A stretch of 64,000 nt of DNA from an uncultured Devosia sp. (GTDB lineage Bacteria > Pseudomonadota > Alphaproteobacteria > Rhizobiales > Devosiaceae): assembly GCF_946479885.1 (NCBI RefSeq), contig NZ_CAMLHM010000003.1:1-64000 (forward strand). The letters are read 5' to 3'. This document shows, one piece after another, positions 42,224 through 51,087 of the stretch. Numbering within the stretch: the first letter of the stretch is position 1; each line of letters begins with the position of its first letter. The notes beneath the pieces were generated by a model. The model worked only from the letters and a program-made list of their open reading frames with translations. It was not told the origin of the DNA and searched no databases. The position numbers and the translations under genes are program-made.

Positions 42224-44701
42224 CTAGCCGGCGACGGTCCAGGGCTCGAGCGCATCGCTCCAGTCGATGACGCCGGGGCGTCCTAGCAGGAAGCCCTGCG
42301 CCTCGGTGCAGCCTTCGGCGCGCAACACTTCGAGCTGTGCCATCGTCTCGACGCCCTCGGCCAGCACCGGCACATGCAGGCTTCTGCCCAGCGCCAGAAT
42401 GGCCCGCACGATGGCCTTGGACTGTTCGTTGACCTCGACCTCGGTCATGAACGAGCGGTCGATCTTGATCTTGTCGAACGGGAAGCTGCGCAGGGTGTCG
42501 AGCGAGGAATAGCCGGTGCCGAAATCGTCGATGGCGATCGACACGCCCATCGCCTTGACCTGCCGCAGGATATGCAGCGCCCGCTTCTTGTCGGCGATGA
42601 TCGAGGTTTCGGTGACTTCCAGTTCGAGGCGCTTGGGTGACAGGCCCGAGCGCAGCAAGGCGGCGCGAACCGTGTCGATCAGGTCCACCTGGCTCAACTG
42701 CAGCCCAGAAATATTGACCGCCACCTTGTGCGGCTCGGGCCAGCTCGCGGCGTCGAGGCACGCCATCTTGAGCACCCAGGCGCCGATGGCCCCGATGGCC
42801 CCGCATTCCTCGGCCACCGGCACGAAGTCGGCCGGCGACACCAGGCCATGGCCCGGACGGTCCCAGCGCAACAGCACTTCGTAGCCGGTGATCTCGTTGG
42901 TCGCGACCGACTTCTGCACCTGATAGACCAGGTAGAAGGCGTCTTGCTCCAGCGCGGCCCAGATGTCCTTGGCCATCTCGCGGCGCTGCCGCGCATGCTC
43001 GTCCATCTCGCGCTCGTAGTAGCAGATGTGGCGATCGAACTCCGCCTTGGCCCGATACATGGCCAGATCGGCATTGCTCAGGAGCTTGGAGCGTTCCGCC
43101 CCGTCTTCGGGATAGATGGCGACGCCGATGCTGCCGCCGGTACTGACGAAGGTCGTGCCGACCGAGACACGGGTGAACAGGGCCGCTTCGATGCGGACCA
43201 GGAATTCCCGCAGCGCGTCCATCGAGGTGAACGACTTGATGGCCGCAAACTCGTCGCCGCCCAGCCGCGCGACCAGCTCGCCATCCCTGAGACCGTGCGT
43301 CAGCCGTTCGGCCAGGGACTTGAGCACCTGGTCGCCCGCGGCATGGCCATAGCCGTCATTGACCTCCTTGAAGCGATCGAGATCGATGGCAATGACGGCG
43401 ACATTGTCGTCGCCTGCGCTGGCCGCCTGCAGCGCCATGTCGAAGCGCTCGTTGAACTGCGCGCGATTGGGCAGGCCGGTGAGCCCGTCATGATGGGCGA
43501 GGTGGAAGATGGCTGCTTCCGTGCGCTGCCGCTCGGTGATGTCGTCGATCGTGCTGACCCAGGAGCCATCGCCGATCGGGCTGTGATTGATCCGCAGCGT
43601 CCGCCCGTCGCCAAAAGTGTGCTCGATATCGCCACCGACGCCGGAAATCAGCGGCAGGTGCTGGGCGAGCACCTGATCGACGCGCTCTTCGATGTCGGTT
43701 GGCGGTGTCCCGTCGGGCCCGATAATCGTCATCCGGCAGACGTCGCGGAAACTCTGTCCAGTCAGGTCCTGCGCCGGGTCGAGGCCGAGCAGGGTCGGCA
43801 GGCGCCGGTTATGCAGCCGCAGAATGCCCTCGGCATCGTAGAGCCCAAGGCCCTGCGACATGTGGGTCATTGCCAGTTCCAGCCGCCCGCTGACCTCGCT
43901 CAAGCGGACCGCGTCGGCGGCCTGCCGCTCGCGTTCCCTCTCGGTGCGGCGGCGATCGGCCTCGTCGAGCACGACGCTGCCGAATGCCGCGCCCAGGATC
44001 AACATGGAAACGAAGGCGATGGCCAAGGCCAGCCAGCCGCCATTGATTTCGCCATCGGCGCTGAGCGGGAAGCAGCGGCCGAAATCGGCCGCACCCATGG
44101 CGGTGAAATGCATCAGGCAGATGGCAAGCGTCAGCAGCAGTGCGCCCAGCGTCAGCCGCTGCCAGCCGGCGCCCATGGCGCTTACCGATGCCAGCCCCGC
44201 CAGTACCAGTCCGGCCACAATCGAGGCGCCCACCATCGGAGCGTTCCAGGCGATGTCGCCACCCATGACCAGCGCGGCAATGCCGGTATAGTGCATGCTC
44301 GAAATGGCAACGCCCACCACGGCGCCACCGAGGAAATGGTCCCAGACGCTGGTGCCGCGGATGGCCATGGCAATGCCCAGCCCGCAGAGGCCAATCGCGA
44401 TGGCCAGCGATGTCGCGGTCAGCAGCAGGTCATAGGCGAGGGTAAAGCCTGGCCGGAACGCCAGAACGGCGACGAAATGGGTCGCCCAGATGCCAAAACC
44501 GACAGCGAGCGCTGCGACGCCGGTCCACAGGTGACGCGTGCGACCCTGGGCCTTGTGGGCATGGCGCAACAAGCTGACGCAGGCATAGGCCGAAATGAGG
44601 CAAACGACTGCCGCCAGGGCAACGAAGCGAGGGTCATGCCCCACCAGAAAGAAGTCGACGAGGGCGTGCAACGCTATTTCCAAACATCCAACCGCTGGCA
44701 C
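42224..44701 (-). CDS. MHYT-PAS-GGDEF-EAL cyclic-di-GMP signalling protein
   Basis: An 825-residue inner-membrane protein. Seven helices form an MHYT sensor (about 1-260) with THF, MHYT and MHFT motifs, thought to bind a metal and sense O2, CO or NO. A coiled linker leads to a PAS domain (about 275-395), then GGDEF (about 400-560, with intact RLGGDEFAAI) and EAL (about 570-820). The EAL motif is EVL (GYEVLLRW); the remaining catalytic residues (VAVNISGLQL, EVTETSI, AIDDFGTGYSSL, KIDRSF, AEGVET) are present. It may therefore make and degrade c-di-GMP. The start (GTG) is uncertain, with TTG codons shortly after. Confidence 0.93.
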   Translation of the reverse strand: MPAVGCLEIALHALVDFFLVGHDPRFVALAAVVCLISAYACVSLLRHAHKAQGRTRHLWTGVAALAVGFGIWATHFVAVLAFRPGFTLAYDLLLTATSLAIAIGLCGLGIAMAIRGTSVWDHFLGGAVVGVAISSMHYTGIAALVMGGDIAWNAPMVGASIVAGLVLAGLASVSAMGAGWQRLTLGALLLTLAICLMHFTAMGAADFGRCFPLSADGEINGGWLALAIAFVSMLILGAAFGSVVLDEADRRRTERERERQAADAVRLSEVSGRLELAMTHMSQGLGLYDAEGILRLHNRRLPTLLGLDPAQDLTGQSFRDVCRMTIIGPDGTPPTDIEERVDQVLAQHLPLISGVGGDIEHTFGDGRTLRINHSPIGDGSWVSTIDDITERQRTEAAIFHLAHHDGLTGLPNRAQFNERFDMALQAASAGDDNVAVIAIDLDRFKEVNDGYGHAAGDQVLKSLAERLTHGLRDGELVARLGGDEFAAIKSFTSMDALREFLVRIEAALFTRVSVGTTFVSTGGSIGVAIYPEDGAERSKLLSNADLAMYRAKAEFDRHICYYEREMDEHARQRREMAKDIWAALEQDAFYLVYQVQKSVATNEITGYEVLLRWDRPGHGLVSPADFVPVAEECGAIGAIGAWVLKMACLDAASWPEPHKVAVNISGLQLSQVDLIDTVRAALLRSGLSPKRLELEVTETSIIADKKRALHILRQVKAMGVSIAIDDFGTGYSSLDTLRSFPFDKIKIDRSFMTEVEVNEQSKAIVRAILALGRSLHVPVLAEGVETMAQLEVLRAEGCTEAQGFLLGRPGVIDWSDALEPWTVAG

Positions 44702-44780
44702 CCTAGAGGCCGCGGCTTAAATACGTCTTACGAGTGTGTTGGGCAGGCGCACCGAATTTCGCACAATCACGCAGTTCTGA

Positions 44781-45968
44781 TCAGGCAAAGGCATAAGAGC
44801 CGTCGGGGCGCTTGGGCACACGGCGCTGCCAATGCACATAGCTGTCCTCCTGCATGGCCTTTTCGTCCATTTCGACGCCCCAGCCCGGGCGATCGGGACG
44901 CAATTCGAGATAGCCATCCTTGGGCAGGTAGGGATCGACCACGTAGCGGGTCGCGTCCTCGCGCGTTTCGATCTCCGTGCCGCCATAGATGTAGCACTGC
45001 CCGACCGGCAGCCGGTATTCGAGGATTCTGAAATTCTGCTGCGCGGCCGCGAAGTGCACGTTGACGGCGGTCGCCAGCGGGCCCATCGGATTGTGCGGCG
45101 CCACACCCACGAAATGCGCCTCCGCCAGCGTCGCAATGCGCCGCATCTCGGATATGCCGCCGACGACGCAAATGTCGGGCTGGATGAGGTCGGCGCCCTT
45201 CACCTGCAGCAGGCGCAGGAATTCGTTGCGGCTATAGAGTGACTCACCGGTCGCCAGCGTGCAGTTGAGACCCTGGTTGAGCTCGCCATAGAGCTCGATA
45301 TTCTCCGGGCGCAGCGGCTCCTCGAAGAACAGTGGGTCGTAGGGCGCCAGGGCATTGCCGAGCTGGCGCGCGGATTTGACGTCGAAGATCTTGGCATGCG
45401 CATCGAAGGCGATCTCGTAGGTTGGATCGACCGCTTCGCGCAGCTTGCCAAAATACTCCGCCGAGGTGCGCACGACCTCACCCCAGCGATGGCTGTTGAG
45501 TTCCAGCCGCCAGGGGCTGAGCTTGAACGCGGTGAAGCCCCATTCCGCCTTGAGGCGGTCGAGCTCGGCCTTGGCCGCCGGCACATCGGGAGCCGTATAG
45601 ACCCCGGCATAGACCTTGATGCGGTCGCGCACTTCGCCGCCGAGCATCTTGTAAACCGGTACGCCGCGCGCTTTCGCGGCCAGATCCCACAGGCAATGGT
45701 CGAGGCCGGAGATTGCCGCCAGGCCGAGCGCACCGGGCGGGAAGCGGCACTGCTGGATCATGTAGTTGACGAGGTAGTCGACCCGAGACGGGTCCTGTCC
45801 CGCCAGGAAATTGTAGAGGTAGTCGAGCAGCGGCGGCAAAGCCAGGTCTGGGCCATGATTGTAGCACTCGCCCCAGCCGGTGAGGCCATCATCGGTATCG
45901 AGCGCGACGATGACGCGGGGGCGATCCTTGTCGCGCGTCACAAACACCCGCATGCGATCGATCTTCAT
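44781..45968 (-). CDS. Enolase-superfamily sugar-acid dehydratase (mandelate racemase/muconate lactonizing type)
   Basis: A 395-residue enzyme. The N-terminal capping domain (1-120, DDGLTGWGECYNHG) is followed by the barrel. Metal ligands are the Asp of FDAHAKI, the Glu of FFEEPLRPEN and the Glu of ATGESLYSR; a catalytic His is in VGVAPHNPMGPLATA. The base region reads FTAFKLSPWR, without the KxK motif of racemases. This pattern fits galactonate- or similar aldonate dehydratases that make 2-keto-3-deoxy sugar acids. The gene is divergent from a GntR regulator and a DapA-family aldolase, which would act next. The exact substrate is undetermined. Confidence 0.85.
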   Translation of the reverse strand: MKIDRMRVFVTRDKDRPRVIVALDTDDGLTGWGECYNHGPDLALPPLLDYLYNFLAGQDPSRVDYLVNYMIQQCRFPPGALGLAAISGLDHCLWDLAAKARGVPVYKMLGGEVRDRIKVYAGVYTAPDVPAAKAELDRLKAEWGFTAFKLSPWRLELNSHRWGEVVRTSAEYFGKLREAVDPTYEIAFDAHAKIFDVKSARQLGNALAPYDPLFFEEPLRPENIELYGELNQGLNCTLATGESLYSRNEFLRLLQVKGADLIQPDICVVGGISEMRRIATLAEAHFVGVAPHNPMGPLATAVNVHFAAAQQNFRILEYRLPVGQCYIYGGTEIETREDATRYVVDPYLPKDGYLELRPDRPGWGVEMDEKAMQEDSYVHWQRRVPKRPDGSYAFA

Positions 45969-46005
45969 GGCAATTCCTCCCGGTCAGCACTGGCTCGAGC
46001 GAGGC

Positions 46006-46062
46006 GCTGGAATTTCCAGCATCGGTTATCGACAGGACCTCTACGCATCTGATATATCAGAT
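46006..46062. promoter_or_regulatory. Palindromic operators between dehydratase and gntR
   Basis: Two perfect palindromes: GCTGGAA-t-TTCCAGC (46006-46020) and ATCTGATATATCAGAT (46047-46062). The second has the TGATATATCA form commonly bound by FadR-type GntR regulators and lies 39 bases before the gntR start. Confidence 0.75.
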
Positions 46063-46101
46063 TTCACAGGTTTGCGGTCGCGTCAATCGGAGACGACGAG
46101 A

Positions 46102-46812
46102 ATGTTGGAAAACGTGCCGGAGCAGACGGTCGGGATAGCGCCGCTGGGCCCGCTTGCCGTTGCGGGCCTGCGTGAGCATGTCCACCGCGCGCTGCGCCAG
46201 GCGATCCTGTCCGGCAAGTTCGAGTCCGGTTCGCGCCTCAACGAGCGCCGGCTGGCCGAGCAACTCGGGGTCAGCACCACGCCGGTCAAGGAGGCCCTGC
46301 GCCAGCTCGAGACGGACGGGCTGGTCGAGACAAAGCCGCGCAGCGGCGTGATCGTCCGGTTCGACTATGCCTGGGCGGAGGAGATGATCCTGGCCCGCGC
46401 CGCGCTCGAGTCGACTATCGCCCAACTGGCCTCGCGGCGCCATGTCGCCGAGGAGGGGACTGCGCTTGGCACCATTCTCGAAGCGATGCGCCAAGCCACC
46501 GCCCGTGGCGGACCGGAAGACCTCATCACCCTCAACGAGGCCTTTCACAACCACATCCACACGATGGCGCGCAGCAAGTATCTGGGCCGGCTGACCGACC
46601 GGCAGCAGCTCTATGATGCCGGCGCCCGGCGGGTCATCCACCTCGATCCGGATGAGCGCCAGCGCGCCCTCGCCGAGCATGTGGATGTCGGCGAGGCGAT
46701 CATTGCCCGCGATGCCGAGCGGGCCGCGTCATCGATGCGCGACCACGTGCTGCGCTCGGGCGAAAGCTACCTCAATCTCGTGTTCAGGAATAAGCAAGGA
46801 CGACAGCCGTGA
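46102..46812 (+). CDS. GntR family regulator, FCD (FadR-like) type
   Basis: A 236-residue regulator: winged HTH (REHVHRALRQAILSGKFESGSRLNERRLAEQLGVSTTPVKEALRQLETDGLVETKPRSGVIV) and an all-helical FCD domain (about 95-225) with LNEAFHNHIHTMA, whose histidines normally hold a metal and the acid ligand. GGAG lies upstream of ATG. The stop overlaps the start of the aldolase gene (GTGA), so it is co-translated with it; it probably represses both divergent units until the sugar acid or its keto-deoxy product is present. Confidence 0.92.
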   Translation: MLENVPEQTVGIAPLGPLAVAGLREHVHRALRQAILSGKFESGSRLNERRLAEQLGVSTTPVKEALRQLETDGLVETKPRSGVIVRFDYAWAEEMILARAALESTIAQLASRRHVAEEGTALGTILEAMRQATARGGPEDLITLNEAFHNHIHTMARSKYLGRLTDRQQLYDAGARRVIHLDPDERQRALAEHVDVGEAIIARDAERAASSMRDHVLRSGESYLNLVFRNKQGRQP

Positions 46813-47708
46813 CCGACCAGATGGTATCCGTACGCGCCGCCCTGACCGGCATTTCCGGCGTTCCGGTGACGCCCTATGGCGCCGACGGCACAGTCGATAC
46901 CGCCATGCTGTCGCGGTTGATCGCCCGTCTTGCTGGGGCCGGCATCCACAATCTGATGGCAGCGGGCAATACCGGGGAGTTCTTCTCGCTCTCGCTGGAG
47001 GAAATCCGCCAGGTTCATGCGGTGACCGCCGAGGCGGCTGACGGCAAGTGCCTGGTCAGCGCCGCCGTGGGGCGATCGCTCACCGAAGCCAGGGCGCTGG
47101 CGCGCGACGCCATCGCCGCCGGGGCAGGGGCCATCATGGGCCATCACCCCATGGATCCGTTCGCCAGCCCATCGGCCCAGGTCGACTATTTCCTGGCGCT
47201 CGCGGACGCTGCCACCGTGCCCTTCATCGCCTATGTGCGCACCGATACGTTCTCGGTCGACGATTTCCGTCGTCTGGCGAGCCACGGCAATGTCGCCGGC
47301 GTCAAGTTCGCCTCGACCAACATCATGCTGCTGGCGGAAGTCATTCGCCGTACCGAGGACCTGCCGGCCATCTGGGTCTGTGGCATGGCCGAAGCCTGGG
47401 CGCCGCCTTTCTATGCCATCGGCGCGCGCGGGTTCACCTCGGGCTTCGCCAATGTCTTCCCCGAAATATCGCTCGAGGTCCACGCGGCCCTCACGCGCGG
47501 CGACTTTGCTGCGGCACGCCAGTTGATCAACCGCTTCTCCGGCTTTGAGGAGCTGCGCACCCATTACCGCAACGGCTCCAACGTCACCGTGGTCAAGGAA
47601 GCGCTCGGTATGCTGGGATTTGCGGTAGGAGCCGTGCGGCTGCCCGGCGTGCCGGAGCTGACGGAGGCGGAGCGCGCTGTCCTGCGCTCCATCATCAAGG
47701 CACAGTGA
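46809..47708 (+). CDS. DapA-family aldolase/dehydratase for 2-keto-3-deoxy sugar acid
   Basis: A 299-residue class I aldolase of the dihydrodipicolinate synthase family. GVPVTPYGADGTVD begins the barrel; GNTGEFFSLSLEE is the carboxylate-binding loop; the Schiff-base lysine is in VAGVKFAST; the usual YN..GR tyrosine segment reads IAYVRTDTF. True DapA has different surroundings, so an aldolase or keto-deoxy acid dehydratase is more likely and fits the neighbouring dehydratase. The start is GTG overlapping the gntR stop, with AAGGA upstream. Confidence 0.85.
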   Translation: MTDQMVSVRAALTGISGVPVTPYGADGTVDTAMLSRLIARLAGAGIHNLMAAGNTGEFFSLSLEEIRQVHAVTAEAADGKCLVSAAVGRSLTEARALARDAIAAGAGAIMGHHPMDPFASPSAQVDYFLALADAATVPFIAYVRTDTFSVDDFRRLASHGNVAGVKFASTNIMLLAEVIRRTEDLPAIWVCGMAEAWAPPFYAIGARGFTSGFANVFPEISLEVHAALTRGDFAAARQLINRFSGFEELRTHYRNGSNVTVVKEALGMLGFAVGAVRLPGVPELTEAERAVLRSIIKAQ

Positions 47709-47724
47709 GCGGCGACCGCGCGAA

Positions 47725-48669
47725 CTAGGTCCGCCGATTGCTGCTGGCGGCGATAATCACCGCGATGATGATGCCCCCGGTCAGCAGCAGCCGGATGCCG
47801 GCACTGGCGCCATAGGTGTTGAGCATCGAGACGACCAGGAACAGGAAGAGCGAAGCGCCCCAGATGCCGGGCAGGTTGGCAGAACCGCCAGCCACGGCGG
47901 TGCCGCCGATCACCACCACGGCGATCGAGGTTAGCAGGTATTCGGCGCCCATGTTGAGCGCCGCGCCGCCGGAAAAGCAGCTCAGCAGCAGGCCGGCCAG
48001 CGCCGCCAGCACAGCACAGAGCAGGTAGGTCACTGCCCGAACGCCATCGACCGGCACCCCGGCCATCCGGGCCGATCGCATGTTCTGGCCCACGGCCGAA
48101 ACCCAGCGGCCATAGATACCCTTTTCAAGCGCGATCCAGGCCACGACCGTAACCGCCAGCGCCAGATAGGCCAGATTGGGGATGCCCAGCGTCGCGGCGG
48201 TGGTGAAATCGGCCAGCGCCTGCGGCGGCTTGATGCGGATGCCGCGATTGTAGGAAATCGCCGCCGACTGGATGATGAAGCTCGAGGACAGCGTGGCGAT
48301 GATCGGCGGAATGCGCAGCAGCTTGATCAGCCCGTAGTTCAGGATGCCGATGGCCAGCCCGATCAGCAGGGTCACCAGCAGGCCCACCAGGATCATGGAA
48401 TTGCTGGTATCCATGATCTTGAGCGCGACGGTACCCGCCAGCGTCATGGTTGCGGGGATGGAGAGATCCACATTGCCCGGGCCAAGGGTGATGACGAACA
48501 TCTGGCCAATGCCGACGATGATGGAGAATGCCGCGAAGGTCAGCGCCGCCTGTGACAGGCCCACCGCCGAAGCGCCACCCGTAAAGGCGATGGTGACCAG
48601 CCAGACGCAGGCAGCGGCCACGAAGGACCAGATCCACGGCTTTGCGAAAAGAGTGCGGAGGACGCTCAT
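47725..48669 (-). CDS. Ribose-type sugar ABC transporter permease 2
   Basis: A 314-residue RbsC-type (BPD_transp_2) permease with about 8-10 helices. LGPGNVDLSIPATMTLAGTVAL is the family hallmark near the N-terminus, and GGAALNMGAEYLLTSIAVVVIGGTAVAGG lies in the C-terminal half. The start overlaps the upstream permease (ATGA); the frame extends 29 codons further but without support. Last gene of the importer operon, convergent with the aldolase gene with a short gap. Confidence 0.9.
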   Translation of the reverse strand: MSVLRTLFAKPWIWSFVAAACVWLVTIAFTGGASAVGLSQAALTFAAFSIIVGIGQMFVITLGPGNVDLSIPATMTLAGTVALKIMDTSNSMILVGLLVTLLIGLAIGILNYGLIKLLRIPPIIATLSSSFIIQSAAISYNRGIRIKPPQALADFTTAATLGIPNLAYLALAVTVVAWIALEKGIYGRWVSAVGQNMRSARMAGVPVDGVRAVTYLLCAVLAALAGLLLSCFSGGAALNMGAEYLLTSIAVVVIGGTAVAGGSANLPGIWGASLFLFLVVSMLNTYGASAGIRLLLTGGIIIAVIIAASSNRRT

Positions 48670-49607
48670 TTGGCGAACCGGCTTTCGCGGCGATTGAGCA
48701 CCAGACGCACGGCCAGCACGATGATGAGAATGGCGCCCTGGGCGCCGATCTGCCAATCGGGCGAAATCTTGAGGAAGGACAGGAACGAGGCGGCCAGCGT
48801 CAGCGTCAGCGCGCCGATGACCGCGCCGATCGGCGACACGCGCCCGCCGACGAATTCGCCGCCGCCCAGGATGACCCCGGCAATCGACAGCAGCGTGTAG
48901 CGCAGGGCGATATTGGCGTCGGCGGATGTCGTCAGCCCGACCAGGCAGATGCCGGCGAGGACGGCAAACGTGCCGGCCAGCGCATAGGCTGCGGCGCGGG
49001 CCCGGAGCACCGACCAGCCGGCCCGAGTGACTGAGCGTTCATTGCCGCCCACGCCGCGAATGACCACGCCAAAGGCCGAGCGGATGACGATCCAGTGCGC
49101 GACGGCCGCGATCAACACGCTGGCGATGATCGCCATCGGCACCAGTGGCGGCTTGCTGACCATGAGGGCGCGGATCCAGTCGGGCGCGACGCCGCCGGGC
49201 GCCGGCAGCAGCAGTACGGCGAGCCCGGCCCAGACGAAACTCATCCCCAGCGTAACCACGATGGAGGGCAGGTTGCGCAGGTAGATGACTACCCCCATGA
49301 CCGCATAGACGCCAATGCAGCCAGCCAGAATGAGCAGGCCCAGCAAGGGGTTGGCCTGCAGGAACGTCGCGGTTACGCAGGCCGAGAAACTGACGAAGGT
49401 GCCCATGGACAGGTCGAGATCATTGACCGTCATGATCAGCATCTGGGCGATGGTGGCCAGCGCGATGGGGACCGCCAGATTGAACAGCAGGTTGAGCCCG
49501 GTATAGCTCATGGCGCGCGGCTGCACCCAGAAGACAGCGGCCAGCAAGACCGCCAGCGAGAGGGCGGGCACCAGCAGGCGCAGGCGGTCGGCGGTGAACC
49601 AGGTCAT
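48666..49607 (-). CDS. Ribose-type sugar ABC transporter permease 1
   Basis: A 313-residue RbsC-type permease. MTVNDLDLSMGTFVSFSACV near the N-terminus and ALRYTLLSIAGVILGGGEFVGGRVSPIGAVIGAL in the C-terminal half match the family. The long upstream open frame lies antisense-like within the ATPase gene and was rejected; the ATG overlaps the ATPase TGA. Two distinct permeases imply a heterodimeric channel. Confidence 0.9.
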   Translation of the reverse strand: MTWFTADRLRLLVPALSLAVLLAAVFWVQPRAMSYTGLNLLFNLAVPIALATIAQMLIMTVNDLDLSMGTFVSFSACVTATFLQANPLLGLLILAGCIGVYAVMGVVIYLRNLPSIVVTLGMSFVWAGLAVLLLPAPGGVAPDWIRALMVSKPPLVPMAIIASVLIAAVAHWIVIRSAFGVVIRGVGGNERSVTRAGWSVLRARAAAYALAGTFAVLAGICLVGLTTSADANIALRYTLLSIAGVILGGGEFVGGRVSPIGAVIGALTLTLAASFLSFLKISPDWQIGAQGAILIIVLAVRLVLNRRESRFAK

Positions 49608-51067
49608 GCGGCCTCGGTGGAGAATGAAGCCGCCAGCACCCGGTCTTCGCTGATATCGCTGCCGGTGAGCTCTACCACGATGCGGCCCTCGCGGAACACA
49701 TAGACCCGGTCGCACTGGCAGATTTCGTCCATTTCGGTCGAGTACCACACAAAGGTGCGACCCTTGTCGGCCTCGGTCCGCAACAGCGAATAGACCTCCT
49801 GCTTGGTGCCGATATCGACGCCGCGCATGGGGTCGTCCATCAGCACGATCGGCGCCCGCGTCGCCAGCGCCCGGGAGAACAGCACCTTCTGCTGGTTTCC
49901 GCCCGACAGCGACAGGATGGGATTGTCGAGGCTGTCGGTGCGAATGCCGATGCGCTCGCGCCAGCCCTGGGCAGCGGCGCGCTCGTCTCGCTCGCTGACC
50001 AGGCCCCAACGGGTCAGGTCGTTCAAAAGCGTGATCGAGATATTGCGCAGGATGCTCCACATCGGCAGGTTGCCATCGACATGGCGATCCCCGGCCACGA
50101 AGGCCGCCTTGATGTCCCCGCGCGCAATCCAATCGCCGCCGAAGCCGCCAAACAGCGCGACCAGCGTCTCGGTCTGCCCGTGACCGCCCAGACCCGCCAG
50201 GCCGACGATTTCACCCGGATAGGCGCGGAATTCGGGGGAGCCATCGGCGCCGCGCCGGGACAGGATCGGCTCGGAGCCGGTGCGGTTCCGTGGCGGCGCT
50301 GCGGCATCGCGCGCCCGGACCACGCTGCCCATCGCCCCGACCAGGCTCTCGAGCGTGAAGGTGCTGGAGGGGCCATCGGCGACGACGCGCCCATCCTTCA
50401 TCACCACGATGCGGTCCGTCGTGGTCAGGATTTCGCTCAGGATATGGGAGATGAGGACGACCGAGCCGCCCCCGGCGACGAAGGTGCGGATATAGGCCAG
50501 CATCTGCCGTGCGATGCTGGCATCGAGCGAGGAGGTGGGTTCGTCCAGGATCACGATGCGCGCCGGCCCATCGCTTTGGCAAAACGCCATGGCGATTTCG
50601 ACCATCTGGCGCTGGGCGATGCTCAGCATGCCGACGGCCTGGCCGCAATCAATGCCGTGCCCGGGGAAAATCTCGTCCAGCTTGCCGCGCACCAGGCGCT
50701 CGGCGCGACGGCGCCAATTGAAGCCGCTGATGGAGGCATGGGCGATCCGGGTATTCTCGGTGACATCGAGATTCGGGCAGAGCGACAGCTCCTGGAACAC
50801 GCAGCGCACGCCATATTTGCGCGCGACGGCGACCGAATAGCGCTCGGTTTCCGTGTTGCCATCGAGGCGGATCGTGCCGGTATCGGGCCGCGTCCCGCCA
50901 TTCATGATGCTCACCAGCGTCGACTTGCCGGCGCCATTGTGCCCCACCAGGCCGACGCATTCGCCGGCCGCGAGCGCGAAGCTCAGCCCGTCAAGCGCGC
51001 GAACGGCGCCAAAGCTCTTGCTGGCGCCGTCCACTGCCAAGACGGGATCGTCTTTTTGTTTAGTCAT
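49604..51067 (-). CDS. Ribose-type sugar ABC transporter tandem ATP-binding protein
   Basis: A 487-residue protein with two fused nucleotide-binding domains (RbsA/MglA type). Domain 1: Walker A GHNGAGKSTLVSIM, signature LSIAQRQMVEIAMA, Walker B IVILDEPTSSLD. Domain 2 (from ~265): no proper Walker A (GLGGHGQTETL), signature LSGGNQQKVLFSRAL, and Walker B IVLMDDPMRGVD, where the catalytic Glu is Asp. Weak second sites are usual in this class, though the DD variant is less common. It powers import of the sugar or sugar acid handled by the neighbouring dehydratase and aldolase. Confidence 0.92.
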   Translation of the reverse strand: MTKQKDDPVLAVDGASKSFGAVRALDGLSFALAAGECVGLVGHNGAGKSTLVSIMNGGTRPDTGTIRLDGNTETERYSVAVARKYGVRCVFQELSLCPNLDVTENTRIAHASISGFNWRRRAERLVRGKLDEIFPGHGIDCGQAVGMLSIAQRQMVEIAMAFCQSDGPARIVILDEPTSSLDASIARQMLAYIRTFVAGGGSVVLISHILSEILTTTDRIVVMKDGRVVADGPSSTFTLESLVGAMGSVVRARDAAAPPRNRTGSEPILSRRGADGSPEFRAYPGEIVGLAGLGGHGQTETLVALFGGFGGDWIARGDIKAAFVAGDRHVDGNLPMWSILRNISITLLNDLTRWGLVSERDERAAAQGWRERIGIRTDSLDNPILSLSGGNQQKVLFSRALATRAPIVLMDDPMRGVDIGTKQEVYSLLRTEADKGRTFVWYSTEMDEICQCDRVYVFREGRIVVELTGSDISEDRVLAASFSTEAA

Positions 51068-51087
51068 GGTCCTGAAGACTGGCAGAC

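Noticed and set aside
42728..45031. 767-codon plus-strand frame opposite the MHYT-GGDEF-EAL gene
   Set aside because: Antisense shadow; the minus strand encodes all expected cyclic-di-GMP motifs.
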